Made by a program: the position numbers and the translations under genes. Positions 1-5,128 of a stretch of DNA of 6,576 nt are shown here, one piece after another. The DNA comes from Cyanobacteriota bacterium (GTDB taxonomy: Bacteria > Cyanobacteriota > Cyanobacteriia > Phormidesmidales > Phormidesmidaceae). Location of the stretch: the NCBI GenBank assembly GCA_027619675.1, contig JAQCHG010000097.1:1-6576 (forward strand), written 5' to 3'. The first letter of the stretch is position 1; each line of letters starts with the position of its first letter. The notes under the pieces are model-generated. The model had not been told where the DNA came from, did not search any database, and was given only the letters and a program-made list of their open reading frames with translations.

Positions 1-88
1 GTGGACTGGGTCGCCTTGGGGCACCACTGCGCCTGCTAGGGATCGCTCCCTCGGTCTCCAGGAATCTGCCGCTCCGCCGCTCACACCG

Positions 89-616
89 TTGGCCGTTAAA
101 CCTTTGAACCTCCCTGCTTCTCCCCCTGTGCCCCGTCCGCGATCGCGCTCCTTGGCTGAACGTTGGCGGCGGCGGTTCCGCTATTTTTACTTACGGTTTG
201 TGCGGCTGCGGGGCCATCCCAAAGAACTGGCCCGAGGCTTGGCCGCTGGGGTCTTTGCCGGTTTGTTTCCCCTGTTTGGCTTGCAGACCATTCTTGGGGT
301 GGCGATCGCCCTGCGGATTCGGGGCAACCCCATCCTGGCGGCGGCGGGCACCTGGGTCAGCAACCCCTTCACCTATGTGCCCATCTACGCCTTCAACTAC
401 CAGCTCGGGCGTTGGCTCCTGGGTAGTAATCAAACTGCCGTCTTTGACAGTGCAGAATCCTACGACCAATGGTTGGCCATGGGCACTGAAGTCGCCCTCA
501 CCCTGTTTTTAGGCTGCTTCATCATGGGGATATTGGGGGCTGCCCTCACCTACGGGCTGGGGTTACCCCTGATCACTCGCCTCCAGAGTCGCTATCGTCG
601 GCTGAAACGTCCTTGA
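89..616 (+). CDS. DUF2062 family small membrane protein
   Basis: This 175-residue protein matches the DUF2062 family as I know it, a group of small bacterial membrane proteins without an established biochemical function. A Pro/Arg-rich N-terminus (residues 1-30) leads into a basic stretch (RYFYLRFVRLRG, 31-42). A hydrophobic Gly-rich segment follows at about 50-77, with the typical RGLAAG start and a PLFGLQT turn. A conserved-looking NPILAAAGTWVSNPFTYVP block lies at 80-98, and a second hydrophobic segment at about 133-160. The tail is basic (RYRRLKRP). Residue 1 is a TTG codon without a clear Shine-Dalgarno site. In-frame alternatives are GTG at 128 and TTG at 152, and the frame is open without a stop to the left edge, so the true start may be elsewhere. 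The family core begins near residue 30, so the N-terminal 20-25 residues are doubtful. No signal peptide is evident. The next gene, at 826-1221, is convergent, so this is the last gene of any rightward unit. Confidence 0.82.
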   Translation: MAVKPLNLPASPPVPRPRSRSLAERWRRRFRYFYLRFVRLRGHPKELARGLAAGVFAGLFPLFGLQTILGVAIALRIRGNPILAAAGTWVSNPFTYVPIYAFNYQLGRWLLGSNQTAVFDSAESYDQWLAMGTEVALTLFLGCFIMGILGAALTYGLGLPLITRLQSRYRRLKRP

Positions 617-623
617 AGCCAGG

Positions 624-773
624 ATGGTTTCAAGCACTAAACTGCGAAATTCACTGCAAAATTCTGGCCCCCCCGGACCGAGTTTCAGGGAGCGAGGCGC
701 TTTGACTGTTGCCCAGCGCACTCAGTGGCTGGTCAAGCCTGAACATGTGGGCCAGAAATATGTGGGCCTGTAG
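624..773 (+). CDS. Possible small ORF, 49 residues, unrecognised
   Basis: An ATG at 624 opens a 49-codon frame ending in TAG at 771-773, just after the DUF2062 gene. The only ribosome-binding hint is AGG directly before the ATG. The second half reads LTVAQRTQWLVKPEHVGQKY followed by VGL and stop. It uses codons such as GCC, CAG, CTG and GTG that fit neighbouring genes, so it could be a real small protein or the remnant of a larger gene. The first half (residues 1-25) is low in character and overlaps a 12-bp tandem repeat. I recognise no family. The evidence is limited to the open frame and codon impression. Confidence 0.2.
   Translation: MVSSTKLRNSLQNSGPPGPSFRERGALTVAQRTQWLVKPEHVGQKYVGL
641..664 (+). 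repeat. 12-bp tandem duplication, two copies
   Basis: ACTGCGAAATTC (641-652) is followed immediately by ACTGCAAAATTC (653-664), identical at 11 of 12 positions. It lies in the gap between convergent genes. It may be a slippage duplication; no function is evident. Confidence 0.6.
742..771 (+). repeat. 15-bp imperfect tandem duplication, two copies
   Basis: AACATGTGGGCCAGA (742-756) is followed directly by AATATGTGGGCCTGT (757-771), identical at 12 of 15 positions, with the core ATGTGGGCC perfect in both. The unit length is a multiple of three, and it lies inside the possible small ORF at 624-773, where it gives the repeated residues H/Y-V-G. Confidence 0.55.
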
Positions 774-825
774 CGGGCAAGGTTACCTGGACAGTCCTAG
801 AGACAAATTGAATGTTGACAGCCCA

Positions 826-1221
826 CTAGGCGGCCTCGGGTAGTGCCCCAGCGTCCAAATCGGCGGGATCCAAACGTTGGGAAATGGCCTTAGCCGACTG
901 GGCGGCTTTTCCAGAAAGGATGCGATCGCCCGATTCTGAAACCTTCAAGGCATCGCATCCCGGCGGCGCAGGAAACACACAGGCTAACTTGGCCGCCACC
1001 GGCGGTGACGCCTCAAAGAGTAAACTGGTAAATCCGGCGGTTTCATGGCGGCTAATCAAACGGGCTTGCAGTTCAAACAGCCGCAAGGCAACCAAGGGAT
1101 AGACCGGTTGTGGAATTCCCAGCAAGGCCCAGCCCTTCTTGTCCTTAGCCCGTCGGAATCTCACCGTTTCCCATAGGGGCGACGCAAAAGACACATCACT
1201 GGAGTAAGCAAGGTGGGTCAT
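826..1221 (-). CDS. Conserved-looking hypothetical protein, 131 residues
   Basis: I do not recognise the family. From the ATG at 1221 the product is a 131-residue soluble-looking protein starting MTHLAYSSDVSF. It has a basic stretch (ETVRFRRAKDKKGW), a hydrophobic helix-like segment (YPLVALRLFELQARLI), a central SPPVAAKLACVFPAPPGCDA region and an Ala-rich acidic tail ending PEAA. Codon use (TTG, CCC, GCC, CAA, CGG) fits the rest of the window, which supports real coding on this strand. The frame extends upstream to ATG 1389 (187 residues), and ATG 1236 is also possible. The extra N-terminal stretch is Cys/Ser-rich, with less typical codons, and it contains a promoter-like sequence, so I prefer 1221 (GGGG lies about 9 nt upstream) or 1236. 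The gene is divergent from the EF-G gene and convergent with the DUF2062 gene. No signal peptide or membrane segment is visible. Function is unknown. Confidence 0.6.
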   Translation of the reverse strand: MTHLAYSSDVSFASPLWETVRFRRAKDKKGWALLGIPQPVYPLVALRLFELQARLISRHETAGFTSLLFEASPPVAAKLACVFPAPPGCDALKVSESGDRILSGKAAQSAKAISQRLDPADLDAGALPEAA

Positions 1222-1254
1222 GGTGGCAAACCCCATCGGAGCTAGTTCATGTTT

Positions 1255-1283
1255 ATTGTAGTTTTCATGTACTGACTCGTCCA
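1255..1283 (-). promoter_or_regulatory. Possible sigma-70 promoter for the leftward hypothetical gene
   Basis: Read on the minus strand, TGGACG (1283-1278) is separated by 17 nt from TACAAT (1260-1255). These match the -35 consensus at 4/6 and the -10 consensus at 5/6. Transcription would begin near 1248, giving a 12-nt leader to ATG 1236 or 27 nt to ATG 1221. It sits inside the longer 1389 ORF and so argues for the shorter protein. Confidence 0.35.
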
Positions 1284-1400
1284 GGCCGACTGAGAGATCC
1301 GCCACCCCACTTCCACCATCGGACAGCGAAGATTTACAATTGTTTAAGCACTGGCACTGTCGCCATGGCCACGAGAGACTTGAAGTCATGTTCCGCGTGA

Positions 1401-1428
1401 TTGAGATCCAGTCCGCAATGGCTACAAG
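1401..1428 (+). promoter_or_regulatory. Weak candidate promoter for EF-G
   Basis: TTGAGA (1401-1406; 5/6 to the -35 consensus) and TACAAG (1423-1428; 4/6 to the -10 consensus) are 16 nt apart, about 80 nt before the EF-G start. The -10 is poor and other placements are possible. The only ribosome-binding hint for EF-G is GAGAG at 1495-1499, five bases before its ATG. Confidence 0.22.
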
Positions 1429-1504
1429 GGTCGGCCAGCTTTACCCCTGCGCCACCCCCTAAAAGTGGTCACCAACGGTTTACGCACTGAACTAGAGAGC
1501 AGCT

Positions 1505-3598
1505 ATGAAAAAAGACCTCACACGCTATCGCAACATTGGCATCTTCGCTCACGTGGACGCGGGCAAGACCACCACCACCGAACGGATTCTGAAGCTCACC
1601 GGCAAGATCCACAAAATTGGTGAGGTCCACGATGGTGCCGCCACCACAGACTTTATGGAGCAAGAGCAAGAGCGGGGGATTACCATTCAATCCGCCGCCA
1701 CTTCTTGTTTCTGGAAAGAGCACCAACTCAACATCATCGATACCCCAGGACACGTGGACTTCACCATTGAGGTGTACCGCTCCCTGAAGGTGTTAGATGG
1801 CGGCGTCGGCGTCTTCTGCGGCTCCGGTGGGGTAGAGCCCCAGTCTGAAACCAACTGGCGCTACGCCAACGACTCCAAGGTGTCGCGGATTATCTACGTC
1901 AACAAGCTAGACCGCACCGGAGCCGACTTCTTCCGGGTGGTGAAGCAGGTTGAAGATATCCTGGCTGCCAAGCCCCTGGTGATGACCCTGCCCATTGGCC
2001 GCGAAAATGACTTTGTGGGCGTCGTTGATCTGCTGACGGAAAAAGCTTGGATTTGGGATGACTCCGGTGATCCCATGAACTATGAGATCAAGGATGTCCC
2101 CGAGGACATGGTGGATCAGGTGGCGGAATACCGGGAAGCCCTGATCGAGTTGGCGGTCGAACAAGATGACGATTCCATGGTGAAGTACCTCGAAGGTGAG
2201 GAACTTTCCATTGATGAAATCAAAGCCTGTATCCGCAAAGGCACCCGCGATTTGGCCTTTTTCCCCACCTACTGTGGCTCCTCCTTCAAAAACAAGGGGG
2301 TGCAGTTGGTGCTGGATGCGGTGGTGGATTATTTGCCCGCCCCCAACGAAGTCAATCCTCAGCCTGAAGTGGATCTCGAAGGCAATGAAACCGGGAATTT
2401 CGCCCACGTGGATCCCGAAAAGCCCCTGCGGGCTTTGGCCTTCAAAATTATGGACGATCGCTTTGGGGCGCTCACCTTCACCCGCATCTACTCCGGGATG
2501 ATCAACAAGGGTGACACCGTCCTGGATACCGCCACGGGCAAGACTGAGCGCATTGGCCGCATTGTGGAAATGCACGCCAACTCTCGGGAAGAGATTGACT
2601 CAGCCCAAGCAGGCGACATTGTGGCGCTTGTGGGTCTGAAGAATGTGCAGACCGGGCACACCCTCTGCGATCCGAAAAACCCAGCCACCCTGGAACCCAT
2701 GGTGTTCCCTGAGCCGGTGATCTCCATCGCCGTCTACCCCAAGAAGAAGGGGGACAACGAGAAGATGGGCACCGCCCTCAGCAAGATGGTGCAGGAGGAC
2801 CCCTCTTTCTACGTGGAAACCGACCAGGAAAGCGGTGAAACCATCATGAAGGGGATGGGCGAGCTGCACCTAGACATCAAGGTAGACATCCTCAAGCGCA
2901 CCTATGGCGTAGAAGTGGAGGTGGGTAAGCCTCAAGTGGCCTACCGCGAATCCATTACCCGCGTGCTGCAAGACAGCTACACCCACAAGAAGCAGTCTGG
3001 CGGTTCCGGTCAGTACGGCAAGATCGACTACACCATTGAGCCGGGTGAACCGGGTTCTGGCTTCCAGTTTGAGTCCAAGGTGACTGGGGGCAACGTACCT
3101 CGGGAATTCTGGCCTGCGGTGCAGAAGGGCTTTGAGACCAGCGTCGATAAGGGGCCGTTGGCGGGTTATCCGGTGGTAGACCTGAAGGTGACCCTCAATG
3201 ACGGGGGCTATCACCCGGTGGACTCTTCCGCGATCGCCTTTGAGATTGCAGCTCGGGCCGCCTACCGTCAGTCTCTGCCCAAGGCAGGGCCTCAAATTCT
3301 AGAGCCGATCATGAAGGTGGACGTGTTCACGCCTGACGATCATATGGGGGATGTCATCGGTGACCTCAACCGTCGTCGCGGCATGATCCTCGGTCAAGAA
3401 TCTGGTCCCACGGGGGTGCGCATCAAGGCTGAGGTGCCCCTGAGTGAAATGTTTGGCTACATTGGCGATCTGCGCACCATGACCTCGGGTCGGGGCCAGT
3501 TCTCCATGTCCTTCTCCCACTACGCCCCTTGTCCCAAGAACGTAGCGGATGAAGTGATTGCTGCCACCAAGGAGCGTTTGGCCGCTGCGGCGTCCTAG
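1505..3598 (+). CDS. fusA: Elongation factor G (standalone copy)
   Basis: This complete 697-residue translational GTPase drives ribosomal translocation, moving mRNA and tRNAs with GTP hydrolysis in the cytoplasm. The length is normal for EF-G. GTPase motifs are intact: P-loop AHVDAGKT (15-22), switch I RGITI (57-61), DTPGH (79-83), NKLD (133-136) and CGSS (257-260). Domain II spans about 305-395, domain III about 400-475, domain IV about 480-600 with the tip [11 protein letters not shown] containing His570, and domain V about 600-690 with GDLNRRRG. The N-terminus ([18 protein letters not shown]) and [16 protein letters not shown] differ from the typical str-operon EF-G as I remember it. There are no rpsL, rpsG or tuf genes beside it, so I infer a second EF-G paralogue, like Slr1463 of Synechocystis rather than Sll1098. 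Cysteines are at 68, 105, 242, 257, 388 and 676; Cys105 and Cys242 match the redox pair reported for Slr1463. ATG 1505 is preceded by GAGAG with 5-nt spacing. Two hairpins follow the TAG. Confidence 0.96.
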   Translation: MKKDLTRYRNIGIFAHVDAGKTTTTERILKLTGKIHKIGEVHDGAATTDFMEQEQERGITIQSAATSCFWKEHQLNIIDTPGHVDFTIEVYRSLKVLDGGVGVFCGSGGVEPQSETNWRYANDSKVSRIIYVNKLDRTGADFFRVVKQVEDILAAKPLVMTLPIGRENDFVGVVDLLTEKAWIWDDSGDPMNYEIKDVPEDMVDQVAEYREALIELAVEQDDDSMVKYLEGEELSIDEIKACIRKGTRDLAFFPTYCGSSFKNKGVQLVLDAVVDYLPAPNEVNPQPEVDLEGNETGNFAHVDPEKPLRALAFKIMDDRFGALTFTRIYSGMINKGDTVLDTATGKTERIGRIVEMHANSREEIDSAQAGDIVALVGLKNVQTGHTLCDPKNPATLEPMVFPEPVISIAVYPKKKGDNEKMGTALSKMVQEDPSFYVETDQESGETIMKGMGELHLDIKVDILKRTYGVEVEVGKPQVAYRESITRVLQDSYTHKKQSGGSGQYGKIDYTIEPGEPGSGFQFESKVTGGNVPREFWPAVQKGFETSVDKGPLAGYPVVDLKVTLNDGGYHPVDSSAIAFEIAARAAYRQSLPKAGPQILEPIMKVDVFTPDDHMGDVIGDLNRRRGMILGQESGPTGVRIKAEVPLSEMFGYIGDLRTMTSGRGQFSMSFSHYAPCPKNVADEVIAATKERLAAAAS

Positions 3599-3607
3599 GT
3601 CGCTTCG

Positions 3608-3640
3608 AGATTCAGGTTCAGATCCTCTGAACCTGAATCT
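3608..3640 (+). other. Perfect 15-bp hairpin just after the EF-G stop
   Basis: AGATTCAGGTTCAGA (3608-3622) and its exact reverse complement (3626-3640) enclose a 3-nt loop, beginning 10 nt after the EF-G stop codon. No T-run follows, so it is not a classical intrinsic terminator. It may protect the 3' end of the EF-G mRNA or assist the second hairpin. Confidence 0.7.
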
Positions 3641-3655
3641 TCAGCCTACGAATAT

Positions 3656-3708
3656 ACCCAAACAAAAAGCGTGGACGGTGCAATATCGTCCACGCTTTTT
3701 GTTTGGGT
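3656..3708 (+). terminator. Bidirectional intrinsic terminator between EF-G and the Rieske oxygenase gene
   Basis: Two perfectly complementary 22-nt arms (3656-3677 and 3687-3708) enclose a 9-nt loop. The GC-rich core GCGTGGACG/CGTCCACGC (3669-3677 and 3687-3695) is followed by TTTTTGTTT (3696-3704) on the plus strand and by the equivalent T-run on the minus strand, opposite AAACAAAAA (3660-3668). The genes on either side converge here (EF-G from the left, the Rieske oxygenase from the right), which suits a terminator that works in both directions. Confidence 0.88.
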
Positions 3709-3715
3709 TAACCTG

Positions 3716-3873
3716 AGTTCGGGTTAAGCGACAATCCCGTTCCTGTAGGGGCGCAAGGGTTTGCGCCCTGCAATCCGTGGCATTCCCGCCCGAAACTGGG
3801 CTCAGATATCCGCCCCTACGGATGTTCTGGGGTGGAGCGTCACGGCATCTCCTCCATCGACTTATCCCGAACT
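3716..3873. repeat. Nested inverted-repeat element (MITE/REP-like), non-coding
   Basis: Outer arms AGTTCGGGTTAAG (3716-3728) and CTTATCCCGAACT (3861-3873) are complementary at 12 of 13 positions. Inside them, GTAGGGGCG (3745-3753) and CGCCCCTAC (3811-3819) form a perfect 9-bp inverted repeat 75 bp end to end, and GGGCGCAA/TTGCGCCC (3749-3756 and 3761-3768) forms a third hairpin. From memory, GTAGGGGCG...CGCCCCTAC repeats with such inner palindromes are dispersed through many cyanobacterial genomes; copy number here cannot be judged from one window. No transposase is present. The rest of 3709-3964 holds no gene that I can support. Confidence 0.5.
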
Positions 3874-3922
3874 GGGGTTGGGTTCAGGCCCTCTGTTCGG
3901 GGAGACCCACCACCACATTCCG

Positions 3923-3938
3923 CCCATAGATTTATGGG
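3923..3938. repeat. Short 6-bp stem-loop near the end of the Rieske oxygenase gene
   Basis: CCCATA (3923-3928) and TATGGG (3933-3938) enclose a 4-nt loop, about 27 bp beyond the stop of the leftward Rieske oxygenase gene. It has no T-run on the minus strand, so a terminator role is weak. It may belong to the same repeat-rich spacer. Confidence 0.3.
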
Positions 3939-3964
3939 TTCACTGGGGATAGGTGAAACTGTGG

Positions 3965-5047
3965 CTAGGGGGCGATCGCCTGTTGTCGGATCAGGCGCTG
4001 AACGGACACCAGTGCCCGATTCAACTCGGGTCCTTTGCGGCTGGGGTCTTCCAAAAAGGATTTTTGCTCCTGTTCCAACATCAGGACATCCTGGGCGACA
4101 AGGCCATCTAGCATCTTTTGGGCGGAACCGAAGAGGCTGTTTTTGACAAAACGGCGGAAGGCAACGGGCAGTTTATGTAGGCGGTGGAAGGCTTGCAGCG
4201 AGGTGAAGTGAATCAGGTAGGCGCGGGTGTGGGTGGGGCCGGTGGGACAAAATAGGCAGCAGATTTTGAAATCTTGCCCCAGAGTAGAGACCCAGTTGGG
4301 GTAGACGTAGCTGACGTAGAGGTCTTCGGGGTGAAGCCGCCGCAGGGCGGGGAAAAACAGTTGGGAGACGGACCAAATCTTGTCGATGCGGTAGTAGCTC
4401 TGGGCGTTGTAGTGGACATCGACGCGATCGCCCGATTCCTCCAGCGTATTCAGCACTGGATTAGCCCAGGCTTGGAAATCATCGTGGAGCCGCCCGTGGT
4501 ACATGTCCATCAGGTTTTCGATCAAGAAGGAATAGTGGGCCTCCACATCGATGATGGACACCGTGGCGATGTAGTTGAGATGATCCCACTCCGGCAGGGA
4601 CAGAGGTTCTAACGGTGCCGCTGCTAACTGGGTGGGGTCGCCGGGAAACACCCAGACAAAGCCATCCTGCTCCCGGACGGGATATTGGCGCAGGGTGCAG
4701 GTGGGTAGCTTTTGGTTTTCCGCCAGGTAGGGTACATGGGAGCAGGCCCCGGCGGCATTGAAGCGCCAACCGTGGTAGATGCATTCCACTTCTCCGTCCA
4801 CCACTTCCCCTGAGCTGAGCTGCACCTGGCGATGGGGACAGCGATCTTCTAGCGCTTGGGCAACACCGTCGCGATCGCGAAACAAGACAATCCCTTGCTG
4901 CCAGAGGGTCACCCCCAGAGGTTTATCGGGGGTGAGCTCGGTGCTGCGGGCCACCGCGTACCAATGGTTGAGGTTAATACCCAATTCCCGCAGGTGGGGG
5001 GGATTAACCGAAGCGGTGGCACCGGAGGCGGGGGACGTAGCAACCAT
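3965..5047 (-). CDS. Rieske non-haem iron oxygenase (CruH-like candidate)
   Basis: This 360-residue protein has the two-part build of Rieske oxygenase alpha subunits, which hydroxylate or oxidise organic substrates with O2 using electrons passed through a [2Fe-2S] cluster. The Rieske domain (about 25-135) has CPH at 70-72 and CIYH at 89-92, the oxygenase-type CxH-x16-CxxH without disulfide cysteines. The catalytic domain shows E177-x3-D181-x2-H184-x3-H188 (ENLMDMYHGRLH), the expected mononuclear iron site but with one residue fewer between the histidines than usual. Asp320 (AQDVLMLEQEQ) is a candidate third ligand. No signal peptide or C-terminal membrane anchor is visible, unlike plant PAO-type proteins. 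The start is ATG with a weak AGG 4 nt upstream. It lies 81 bp downstream of, and on the same strand as, a CruE-type desaturase gene, so I infer a role in carotenoid ring-methyl oxidation (CruH-like). The substrate is not shown by the sequence, and a generic aromatic-ring oxygenase remains possible. Confidence 0.88.
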   Translation of the reverse strand: MVATSPASGATASVNPPHLRELGINLNHWYAVARSTELTPDKPLGVTLWQQGIVLFRDRDGVAQALEDRCPHRQVQLSSGEVVDGEVECIYHGWRFNAAGACSHVPYLAENQKLPTCTLRQYPVREQDGFVWVFPGDPTQLAAAPLEPLSLPEWDHLNYIATVSIIDVEAHYSFLIENLMDMYHGRLHDDFQAWANPVLNTLEESGDRVDVHYNAQSYYRIDKIWSVSQLFFPALRRLHPEDLYVSYVYPNWVSTLGQDFKICCLFCPTGPTHTRAYLIHFTSLQAFHRLHKLPVAFRRFVKNSLFGSAQKMLDGLVAQDVLMLEQEQKSFLEDPSRKGPELNRALVSVQRLIRQQAIAP

Positions 5048-5119
5048 AGGACCTGAGTTAGAAACGGGATGATGGGGACAATCTAAGGGGAAATGGCGGC
5101 CAATGTCCGTTCTTCACTG

Positions 5120-5127
5120 GCGATCGC
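5120..5127. repeat. HIP1 octamer GCGATCGC, one of nine in the window
   Basis: This copy lies in the 81-bp spacer between the two leftward genes, one base past the stop of the desaturase gene. The other copies begin at 139, 302, 922, 3230, 3972, 4424, 4871 and 6044. HIP1 is a hallmark of many cyanobacterial genomes. The remainder of the spacer (5048-5128) shows no terminator, which fits co-transcription. Confidence 0.9.
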
Positions 5128-5128
5128 C

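Noticed and set aside
1..39. Frame-1 fragment VDWVALGHHCAC ending in TAG as the tail of an upstream gene
   Set aside because: It is too short to judge, and two other frames are also open at the edge.
617..825. Search for a terminator, tRNA or riboswitch in the gap after the DUF2062 gene
   Set aside because: No stem with a T-run and no cloverleaf or aptamer-like folding was seen; only short tandem repeats and a possible small ORF.
884..1102. Plus-strand ORF of 72 codons opposite the leftward hypothetical gene
   Set aside because: It lies wholly antisense to the longer frame with better codon use and has no recognisable motif.
1907..2575. Minus-strand ORF of 222 codons inside the EF-G gene
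   Set aside because: It is the His/Gly/Ile-rich shadow typical of the antisense of a conserved, codon-biased gene; EF-G is certain on the plus strand.
3761..4146. Two overlapping plus-strand ORFs (3761-3952 and 3832-4146) in the spacer after EF-G
   Set aside because: They run through the inverted-repeat region and into the antisense of the Rieske oxygenase gene, with low-complexity Pro/Gly/His-rich products and no motif.
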